64,000 nucleotides of DNA from Manduca sexta (Eukaryota > Arthropoda > Insecta > Lepidoptera > Sphingidae), in the NCBI RefSeq assembly GCF_014839805.1, contig NC_051131.1, forward strand, positions 4,576,913-4,640,912, given 5' to 3'. Positions 11,939-22,200 of this stretch are shown piece after piece. Position 1 is the first letter of the stretch, and every line of letters starts with the position of its first letter. Under the pieces are notes generated by a model. That model made no database searches and was not told the DNA's origin. It saw only the letters and a list, made by a program, of their open reading frames with translations. The translations under genes and the position numbers were made by a program.

Positions 11939-13244
11939 TTACTCGTCCTCCCACGGACATATGTCGTTCCGCTGCTTGCGTTCACCGATGCCACTTTTAT
12001 TATCACGCTTAACAATGTCGGAGTGCGAGCCCGACGTGAGTTCGTCACTGTGAGCAATAGTTTGCGTCGCGGCCGGCGCGCCGCTCTCCGACACCCGCTG
12101 CGGGGGCGTCGAAGGCACTTTGTCTACGTGGTCGTCGTCGACGCCGATGTCCTCGCACACGGCGAGCGGCGCCACCGGCACCAGCGGCACCGCCGGCACC
12201 ACCGGCATCACCGGCATCGCCGGCACTAGCGGCACCACCGGCAGCTTCCAGGCAACACAGTCGGCGAGCGACGGCGCGGCCGGAGCGGGCTCACACTCCG
12301 CCGCCGCGCACGTCGCTGCCGGGACGCTCTGCACGTTCTCACTCACCGCCACCACTTCAATCGCTACATTTTCTGAAGCGGCCACCTGCTCGGGGGCTTG
12401 GATCAAATGCGAAGCAGTGTCTTCAGTATCAACATTCGTTGCGTTATCGTTAACCTTATCACTGATTGCCAGTTTGGCTAGCGGTGCGACTTCCTTCGTG
12501 ATAGATGCTTCTCGCGATACAGTCCGTCGCAACGAGTCGACTTCATCTTCGGACGATCTAGTGCGGTCAGACTCTCGCCGGTCAGATACTGCTGCGGAGG
12601 CCGTCGAGTCGTCGCAAGAGTCCTCCGACGGCACAACAGTTGCGGACTCGTTTGCCGCCTGTGAGCGTACGTCTGCCGCAGCACTCACGTTGGCTGTTTC
12701 TTCATAGGTGACCTCTGGAGGGGAAAAACATCCGTCGACGAGTCTCATCGGCGGACGAGACGGCTCCGTGGGTGTGGCGTCAGCCGACGCAAACACTGAA
12801 GACGGCTCGTCAGAATGCGCCACCGAGCGCGGCTCCTCAGGCGAGCCGGTGCACGGCGGGGAATCAGCAGACTCGTCATCGGGTGCGGAACTGACGCTGA
12901 TAGTAGGTGTCGGATGCGGAGGCGCCTGCGGGGCGGGGCGAGGGGCGGGGGCGGGGCGCGGTGGACGAGGAGAATGCGGTGGAGACGCCAGCGGCGCCAG
13001 GTGCCTCGGCTCCACCGCCGATAGTCGCCGCAAGGGGGGCGGAGCGCCGCGCAGCCCGCCGTCCAGCGTGCTCTGTTGCGGCAGACGGCGCGTCCGCTCC
13101 GCGACGCACACGGCCGCGCTGACGTCCGATGAAGAGCTCCCGGAATCCGCGGCCGAGTCCTGACGCCGTCGCGCGCCGTACGCTCCTTCACGAGAGGAAC
13201 ATTCCCACGGCAGCACGTCCGCAGTATCATCGTCGAGGGGATCT
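11939..13244 (-). CDS. RGS7: RGS7-like terminal coding exon 11 (long disordered tail with two PWE motifs)
   Basis: The acceptor TTTTTGCAG|AGATCC joined to exon 10 restores frame as [19 protein letters not shown]. The 434-residue segment is low-complexity: Pro/Ala/Arg-rich ([20 protein letters not shown]), Ser/Asp/Glu-rich, then a VPxxP repeat, and it ends [15 protein letters not shown] before TAA at 11939-11941. The two motifs LPWEC and ICPWE bracket the tail. No folded domain is visible. The stop overlaps a consensus donor (GA|GTAAGTA at 11943/11942), so a longer isoform cannot be excluded. High GC and open frames on the other strand reflect codon bias, not overlapping genes. Confidence 0.8.
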
Positions 13245-16200
13245 CTGCAAAAATATTGTTGCTTTCTTTAAACATTTTATATGTGGCAACAGTATAGAAG
13301 GTTTGTTTTTTTAATAACTCATTTCATAAGTAAGCCCTTTGAAATAGATTAAACTTAAAATTTTTATATATGTAAAAATGTTAAAAGACAATTGTTGGTT
13401 CCCCCTTTATTTATCTTTCGAGATATAATATAATTTAACTAGCTTTTGCTCGCGGCTCCGCCCGCGTTATAAAGTTTTTCAGGCTAAAGTTTTCCGTTAT
13501 AAAAATAGTAGTTTCCCGGGAGCCTATGTTCTTCCCAGGGTCTCAAACTGTCTCCATACCAAATTTCATCTTAATACGTTAGGTAGTTTTTGAGTTTAAC
13601 ACGTTAAGGCAGACAGATGCAGCGGGGACTTTGTTATATTATTTAGAACTTTTTTAAGTGAAACAATCCCGTCATACATCGTTGTTGCATAACTTTAACC
13701 GTTTACGCAGCGCAGGCAACGGAAGCTCTCAAAACTCATAATTTTCCCCGTTTTTGCAACATGTTTCATTACTGCTCCGCTCCTATTGGTTATAGCATGA
13801 TGATATATAGCCTATAGCACTCCAGAAACAAAGGGCTATCCAACACAAAAAGATTTTTCAGTTCAAACCGGTAGTTCCTGAGATTAGCCATTACTGCTCC
13901 GCTCCTATTGGTCATAGCGTGATGATATATAGCTTATAGCGGTCCACAAATAAAGGGCTATCCAACACAAAACGAATTTTTCAGTTGAAACCGGTAGTTC
14001 CTGAGATTAGCCATTACTGCTCCGCTCCTATTGGTCATAGCGTGATGACATATAACTTTGAGCACTCCACAAAGGACTATGCAACACAAAAATATTTTTC
14101 AGTTCGAATCGGTAGTTCCTGAGATTAGCCATTACTGCTCCGCTCCTATTGAATATAGCGTGATGATATATAGCCTATAGCTCTCCACGAACAAAGAGCT
14201 ATCCAACGCAAAAAGAATTTTTCAGTTTGGACCGGTAGTTCCTGAGATTAGCCATTACTGCCCCGCTCCTATTGGGTATAGCGTGATGATATATAGCCTA
14301 TAGCACTCCACGAACAAAGGGCTATCCAACGCAAAAAGAATTTTTCAGTTTGGACCGGTAGTTCCTGAGATTAGCGCGTTCAAACAAACAAACAAACAAA
14401 CAAACAAACAAACAAACAAACAAACAAACAAACTCTTCAGCTTTATATAATAGTATAGATTTGTCCAACTTTGACTGCCTCGGTGGCGTAGTCATATGGC
14501 TTGCGTGGTAAGACACCGCTGTGAGGCTATGAATTCAAATATCAGGCAAAGTGCTATTGAGTCGGAGCAAGTGTGTATGTACCTGAAGGGTATGTCGGTG
14601 AGGTTGGACTGGCTGTGGCTGTGCGCGGGCGGGTCGGGCGCGCGCGGCGGCTGCGCGGCGCACAGCGCCAGCTCGTGCGCGGAGCCCGACAGCGAGCGGT
14701 CCGAGCCGCGCCGGCGCGACAGAGCGGCGCCGAGGCAGCTAAGTGTTATGTATGTACCTGAAGGGTATGTCGGTGAGGTTGGACTGGCTGTGGCTGTGCG
14801 CGGGCGGGTCGGGCGCGCGCGGCGGCTGCGCGGCGCACAGCGCCAGCTCGTGCGCGGAGCCCGACAGCGAAGCGGTCCGAGCCGCGCCGGCGCGACAGAG
14901 CGGCGCCGAGGCAGCTAAGTGTTATGTATGTACCTGAAGGGTATGTCGGTGAGGTTGGACTGGCTGTGGCTGTGCGCGGGCGGGTCGGGCGCGCGCGGCG
15001 GCTGCGCGGCGCACAGCGCCAGCTCGTGCGCGGAGCCCGACAGCGAGCGGTCCGAGCCGCGCCGGCGCGACAGAGCGGCGCCGAGGCAGCTAAGTGTTAT
15101 GTATGTACCTGAAGGGTATGTCGGTGAGGTTGGACTGGCTGTGGCTGTGCGCGGGCGGGTCGGGCGCGCGCGGCGGCTGCGCGGCGCACAGCGCCAGCTC
15201 GTGCGCGGAGCCCGACAGCGAAGCGGTCCGAGCCGCGCCGGCGCGACAGAGCGGCGCCGAGGCAGCTAAGTGTTATGTATGTACCTGAAGGGTATGTCGG
15301 TGAGGTTGGACTGGCTGTGGCTGTGCGCGGGCGGGTCGGGCGCGCGCGGCGGCTGCGCGGCGCACAGCGCCAGCTCGTGCGCGGAGCCCGACAGCGAGCG
15401 GTCCGAGCCGCGCCGGCGCGACAGAGCGGCGCCGAGGCAGCTAAGTGTTATGTATGTACCTGAAGGGTATGTCGGTGAGGTTGGACTGGCTGTGGCTGTG
15501 CGCGGGCGGGTCGGGCGCGCGCGGCGGCTGCGCGGCGCACAGCGCCAGCTCGTGCGCGGAGCCCGACAGCGAAGCGGTCCGAGCCGCGCCGGCGCGACAG
15601 AGCGGCGCCGAGGCAGCTAAGTGTTATGTATGTACCTGAAGGGTATGTCGGTGAGGTTGGACTGGCTGTGGCTGTGCGCGGGCGGGTCGGGCGCGCGCGG
15701 CGGCTGCGCGGCGCACAGCGCCAGCTCGTGCGCGGAGCCCGACAGCGAGCGGTCCGAGCCGCGCCGGCGCGACAGAGCGGCGCCGAGGCAGCTAAGTGTT
15801 ATGTATGTACCTGAAGGGTATGTCGGTGAGGTTGGACTGGCTGTGGCTGTGCGCGGGCGGGTCGGGCGCGCGCGGCGGCTGCGCGGCGCACAGCGCCAGC
15901 TCGTGCGCGGAGCCCGACAGCGAGCGGTCCGAGCCGCGCCGGCGCGACAGAGCGGCGCCGAGGCAGCTAAGTGTTATGTATGTACCTGAAGGGTATGTCG
16001 GTGAGGTTGGACTGGCTGTGGCTGTGCGCGGGCGGGTCGGGCGCGCGCGGCGGCTGCGCGGCGCACAGCGCCAGCTCGTGCGCGGAGCCCGACAGCCCTC
16101 GGTCCGAGCCGCGCCGGCGCGACAGAGCGGCGCCGAGGCAGCTAAGTGTTATGTATGTACCTGAAGGGTATGTCGGTGAGGTTGGACTGGCTGTGGCTGT

Positions 16201-19200
16201 GCGCGGGCGGGTCGGGCGCGCGCGGCGGCTGCGCGGCGCACAGCGCCAGCTCGTGCGCGGAGCCCGACAGCGAGCGGTCCGAGCCGCGCCGGCGCGACAG
16301 AGCGGCGCCGAGGCAGCTAAGTGTTATGTATGTACCTGAAGGGTATGTCGGTGAGGTTGGACTGGCTGTGGCTGTGCGCGGGCGGGTCGGGCGCGCGCGG
16401 CGGCTGCGCGGCGCACAGCGCCAGCTCGTGCGCGGAGCCCGACAGCGAGCGGTCCGAGCCGCGCCGGCGCGACAGAGCGGCGCCGAGGCAGCTAAGTGTT
16501 ATGTATGTACCTGAAGGGTATGTCGGTGAGGTTGGACTGGCTGTGGCTGTGCGCGGGCGGGTCGGGCGCGCGCGGCGGCTGCGCGGCGCACAGCGCCAGC
16601 TCGTGCGCGGAGCCCGACAGCGAGCGGTCCGAGCCGCGCCGGCGCGACAGAGCGGCGCCGAGGCAGCTAAGTGTTATGTATGTACCTGAAGGGTATGTCG
16701 GTGAGGTTGGACTGGCTGTGGCTGTGCGCGGGCGGGTCGGGCGCGCGCGGCGGCTGCGCGGCGCACAGCGCCAGCTCGTGCGCGGAGCCCGACAGCGAGC
16801 GGTCCGAGCCGCGCCGGCGCGACAGAGCGGCGCCGAGGCAGCTAAGTGTTATGTATGTACCTGAAGGGTATGTCGGTGAGGTTGGACTGGCTGTGGCTGT
16901 GCGCGGGCGGGTCGGGCGCGCGCGGCGGCTGCGCGGCGCACAGCGCCAGCTCGTGCGCGGAGCCCGACAGCGAGCGGTCCGAGCCGCGCCGGCGCGACAG
17001 AGCGGCGCCGAGGCAGCTAAGTGTTATGTATGTACCTGAAGGGTATGTCGGTGAGGTTGGACTGGCTGTGGCTGTGCGCGGGCGGGTCGGGCGCGCGCGG
17101 CGGCTGCGCGGCGCACAGCGCCAGCTCGTGCGCGGAGCCCGACAGCGAGCGGTCCGAGCCGCGCCGGCGCGACAGAGCGGCGCCGAGGCAGCTAAGTGTT
17201 ATGTATGTACCTGAAGGGTATGTCGGTGAGGTTGGACTGGCTGTGGCTGTGCGCGGGCGGGTCGGGCGCGCGCGGCGGCTGCGCGGCGCACAGCGCCAGC
17301 TCGTGCGCGGAGCCCGACAGCGAGCGGTCCGAGCCGCGCCGGCGCGACAGAGCGGCGCCGAGGCAGCTAAGTGTTATGTATGTACCTGAAGGGTATGTCG
17401 GTGAGGTTGGACTGGCTGTGGCTGTGCGCGGGCGGGTCGGGCGCGCGCGGCGGCTGCGCGGCGCACAGCGCCAGCTCGTGCGCGGAGCCCGACAGCGAGC
17501 GGTCCGAGCCGCGCCGGCGCGACAGAGCGGCGCCGAGGCAGCTAAGTGTTATGTATGTACCTGAAGGGTATGTCGGTGAGGTTGGACTGGCTGTGGCTGT
17601 GCGCGGGCGGGTCGGGCGCGCGCGGCGGCTGCGCGGCGCACAGCGCCAGCTCGTGCGCGGAGCCCGACAGCGAGCGGTCCGAGCCGCGCCGGCGCGACAG
17701 AGCGGCGCCGAGGCAGCTAAGTGTTATGTATGTACCTGAAGGGTATGTCGGTGAGGTTGGACTGGCTGTGGCTGTGCGCGGGCGGGTCGGGCGCGCGCGG
17801 CGGCTGCGCGGCGCACAGCGCCAGCTCGTGCGCGGAGCCCGACAGCGAAGCGGTCCGAGCCGCGCCGGCGCGACAGAGCGGCGCCGAGGCAGCTAAGTGT
17901 TATGTATGTACCTGAAGGGTATGTCGGTGAGGTTGGACTGGCTGTGGCTGTGCGCGGGCGGGTCGGGCGCGCGCGGCGGCTGCGCGGCGCACAGCGCCAG
18001 CTCGTGCGCGGAGCCCGACAGCGAGCGGTCCGAGCCGCGCCGGCGCGACAGAGCGGCGCCGAGGCAGCTAAGTGTTATGTATGTACCTGAAGGGTATGTC
18101 GGTGAGGTTGGACTGGCTGTGGCTGTGCGCGGGCGGGTCGGGCGCGCGCGGCGGCTGCGCGGCGCACAGCGCCAGCTCGTGCGCGGAGCCCGACAGCGAA
18201 GCGGTCCGAGCCGCGCCGGCGCGACAGAGCGGCGCCGAGGCAGCTAAGTGTTATGTATGTACCTGAAGGGTATGTCGGTGAGGTTGGACTGGCTGTGGCT
18301 GTGCGCGGGCGGGTCGGGCGCGCGCGGCGGCTGCGCGGCGCACAGCGCCAGCTCGTGCGCGGAGCCCGACAGCGAGCGGTCCGAGCCGCGCCGGCGCGAC
18401 AGGCCGGCGCCGCTCGACCCGCCCGACCCGCCTGAACCGCTCGTCGAGCCCGGCTTCTTCTTCACTTGACCGCCGAAGTTGAAAAATCTACAATTTTTTT
18501 TTGTAATATAGTTACTTTACTTTTTACGGTTACGTGCTTCAATATCAGTAATCAATCAATACCAACTCAAACAATAGGCTCACTTTGTTGTCCATCTGTC
18601 GGTGTGTCAAGAAACTTTTTCTCAGCAACCCGTAGAGGTTTCAAGTTCAAATTTATATGATATACTCGGGTTCCTTCAGTTGTTAAAAAAAAAAACTTGA
18701 AAGTCAACGCGATCAAAAGATATGACCGTTCATGTCGCATATTATGCTGTGTTGTTACAAGGGAATCAAAACTAACTTCCCGTTGACTAAGAATCGTAAT
18801 ATTTGGTAAAATCAGACAACCGTTAATATGTACTTTAATAACAAAAAATACTAGTTTATACGCAACCCTTGATGCGCGAGACCAACTCGCACTCATCCGG
18901 ATCTTGTGTTGAGTTGTATTAAGTAAACAAAAGTAAATGAACACGTACTTGGCTTTCTTCTGATGAACGTTTCTGCCCTCGGCAAGGAGCCGTTGGAAGT
19001 GATCGGAGCGGATGAAGCGCGGGTAGCAGTCCTTCTTGAGCAGCAGCCCGTACACGTGGTCGGCGGCGTGGTCCAGCGCGTACCGCGAGCCGGTGCGCAG
19101 CCCCTCCGCCACGCGCTCCGCCGTGGCGCCGTCGATGTTGATCTCGCACGGAGCTCCCGGCTTCAGAAATTCTCTAGAAACACCGACAAATTCAACTTTA

Positions 19201-22200
19201 AATAGAGGTGTAAAGGTAGAAAGGCATAACCTGCCACTAGAAAGAGATAATGCCATACTAAGTCAAAATAATAATTTGACTGAACTTGGCTCATCTTACG
19301 GAGTCTGATAACGTTTTTTATACAAATGTTTAACCACGCCATAGGTCACAGTCACTGATGTACACTTACTCGCATATTTCCTCCAATTTCTTCGGTATTT
19401 GTTTGGTGCTGCTCCGGCGCAGATCCATCACCGCCAACCAAAACCGAATGTTCTCGTGCGAATACTCTTTTCGAAGGAAACTCGTGAACTCTTGCAGACC
19501 CGTCGGGTCGGACACTAGTTCCTCGATAGACAGAGCCCATCGCTGGACCCGCTTTTCACTTGGCACCTCCACTCTGTGCATATAAAAGATAATATGAACA
19601 GGCTTGTTCCAAATGGCTTTGATAAAATTCAAAATAGATTGTTTTTCTTTGGATTTAGAGCACGGATAATTAAAATTCGTTACAATAAAATTAAGATAAA
19701 TATAATCGTAGATGTTAATATGTATGTAAGAATAATATCATAAATGGATAAAGAACACCTAATATACAAACAAGCATAATTATAGATATCAAAGTGCGAA
19801 GTGGCTTTTGGAACAATACAGGCTACAAAAACTACTATTTTGGATTTAAGTGCGTATATAAGATGTATTATACAGTTTCACTCTTTAAGTGCTAACACAA
19901 AATACAATGCAGGAACTAACATATACATTACACGGGTAAAAAAAGTAAGGAAAAAGAAGGTTCAACTCACAGAGGGCTATTAATTTGCCAGAATAGGGTG
20001 TCGTCGCTGACCCACGGGTTGGAGGGCTGCGGCGGAGTGAGCCAGGGATCGTAGGGAGCGAAGGTCTCCGAGTAGGCCAAAAGGGCTTCAAGGGCAATTG
20101 AAGTCTTCACTCGCGTACGGTCCAGGCTCGCTTTTAGATGTTCGATCTAGAAGAGTTACAAACGTATGTGAAACTTTGTATGGAATGTATGATATTATAC
20201 TACTTAATTTAGTTTTGAATATTGTGTATGCAGCTACATGAAATATAACAATGAATTATTTATTTGTTATACAGCTGTGCAGTCAGTTTATAATGTTATA
20301 CAAGTATATATTATATGTAAAAGGATAGTCTAATGTGGGTATTACGATATACAAGAGATAAAAGTAGAAAATGTATTATGTAACTAAGATTTTTTCTGGT
20401 AATATAGTTAATAGTCTTAGTCTCTGGTCGGAACATACAAAGATTTTTTATAAGATTAATTATATCAGACAGGCAACCGATCGTATAAACTGAACCAAGC
20501 TGATGCTGCAACATAGAAAACCATGTTGCTCCGTCCGCACATTGAAGAAGCTAGCAGAAATTGATGAAATACTCCCTAGAATCAAATAACTGCCTCGGTG
20601 GCGTAGTTGTATTGCATGCGCGGTGCAACAGCGCTCTGAGGTCCTGGGTTCGAATCCTGGGTCGGGCAAAACGATATTTGGGTTTTTCTGCTCAGTAAGC
20701 CCGGAGTCTGGAATTTGTGCCCGATATAGCGATAGGCTCGCCCCTATCACATATGTGGGACGGAACACACTTGGCGAAAAGTAGGTGCCCTGGTTGCGCC
20801 TCAGCATACCCCTTCGGGGATAAATGCGTGATGTTGTGTGTATGTGTGTGTGTGTAGAATCAAATAACGGGACTCCTCAGTCTGCCCCATGCCCATTAAG
20901 ATAAAAAAGCCTTCGGAACATCGGTATTAAACATAAACAAAAGTCAGAAAATGAGTTTAGTTTGGAAGTACCTCTCTCGTGAGCTGCTGCACAGTCCGCT
21001 TCTTGGGCTTGGGTTGCCTGGAGCGGACGGGCACGGGGCACGGCTCCAGCGCGCTGGGCACGCCGGGCGGCGGCCGCGCCACGCGCCAGTACGCACGCTC
21101 CTGACTGTCGCTCACGATTTTGTCGCCTTTCTTACGCTCTTTGGCTAGGCGAACCTGCATGAGCAGATTTTAGTTTTATTTCTTCAAAAGTCGAGATAAA
21201 TAGGTAATATCAAAGTTATATGAATGCTGAATGAAGCGTAAAGATATATAGAACTTTGATCGATCGATCTGTCCACTATGAATGTTAATTCATTATTATC
21301 AATTGAAAATGTTAAAACTAGTATTTTTATGTTCACCACGATTTCCAAAATACGCATTAAAAAAATCAGTTGCATAAAAATGTAATAGACGTATTATTAA
21401 GAGCCATTTTATATTTGAAAATTATGAATATATAGAAAATACTCGTTCAAATATTTGAGTTCCTACATGGAGATTGGCTGTAACCCATAACTTTAATAAA
21501 AAGTTGTACGTTGCAATTTATAATATAAACAATAAACATGCACCGCGAATGGTTCGAAATCGCCTTGACCTGCTTTAAGACGCATCTTCACAGTATTCGG
21601 CATTCAATAAAGTTTAGCTGGACAGTGACTAATGGAACAATCCCCTACGAAAGAACCTTTTGTGTACTCAGATTATGTATGTGTGCATCATTTTCGGTAA
21701 TCGACTCAGCATCGCGTTTTGACATGTTAAAATGTTAATATCATGATGCTCCTCAATTAGATATAATACACTGCCTATGCCATTGGCGGCGGAAAAAGAA
21801 TACAATGATAGCAGACGAACTTTTGCTTAAAGAAATCTTACCCCTGTGCCAAATTCGAAAAACAAAAATGAAACATTTAAATAACGCCTTTATTCGGTTT
21901 AGTAAAATATATTGTTGGGATATAGTTTATTTTATTTCCTAAATGGTTTAGTTCTTATAGTTTCTTTAATGACTTCCCAATTATGATGTTCTTGTACTGG
22001 TCTGAAAACAAATGTTATCGACTAACTTGTTCCTCCGCCTGCATGGTAATGAAGTCCCACTTGGCGGAGAGGTTCTTCCTGAGGTTGGCGAGAGCCTCCT
22101 GCTCGTACTCGTCGAGTCCATGCCGCTGCTTGTTGCGCAGCGTGCGCTTCACCAGGTAGATGGCGTACTCCACGTTGTCAGGGCCGAGGGTGGGCGCGCC

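Larger units (their letters stand above)
13438..14460 (+). mobile_element. Lepidopteran ACTAGC...GCTCCGCCCGCG repeat element with expanded internal units
   Basis: It begins ACTAGCTTTTGCTCGCGGCT and ends TATATAATAGTATAGAT, the ends shared with copies at 25923-26800, 34015-34101, 52979-53215 and (inverted) 62685-63186. The interior holds five tandem units of 118-123 bp (13771-14375), each with ACTGCTCCGCTCCTATTGG, then a (CAAA)n microsatellite. No protein is encoded. It lies in the last intron of the RGS7-like gene. Confidence 0.7.

Noticed and set aside
11939..13244. Exon 11 as part of a separate GPR158-like receptor gene because of its PWE motifs
   Set aside because: The phase-2 junction with RGS exon 10 is exact and there are no receptor-like exons nearby. 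The receptor reading remains possible only if transcripts contradict the join.
12023..13314. Long plus-strand and alternative minus-strand frames overlapping RGS exon 11
   Set aside because: The minus-strand frame that joins exon 10 in phase is the only one with splice support. The others come from biased codon composition.
14573..18402. CRISPR-like or centromeric satellite interpretation of the array
   Set aside because: There are no variable spacers, and the unit is a copy of an adjacent coding exon with its splice donor.
14496..18469. Series of overlapping plus-strand open frames of 60-140 codons (repeated [19 protein letters not shown] and similar) across the array
   Set aside because: They recur with the 175-bp repeat period and run opposite to the RGS exon from which the unit derives. 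They are GC-driven antisense shadows, not a protein family.
20591..20665. Possible tRNA gene (A and B boxes present)
   Set aside because: It continues into a SINE body and is flanked by a perfect target-site duplication; there is no full cloverleaf or acceptor stem pairing.
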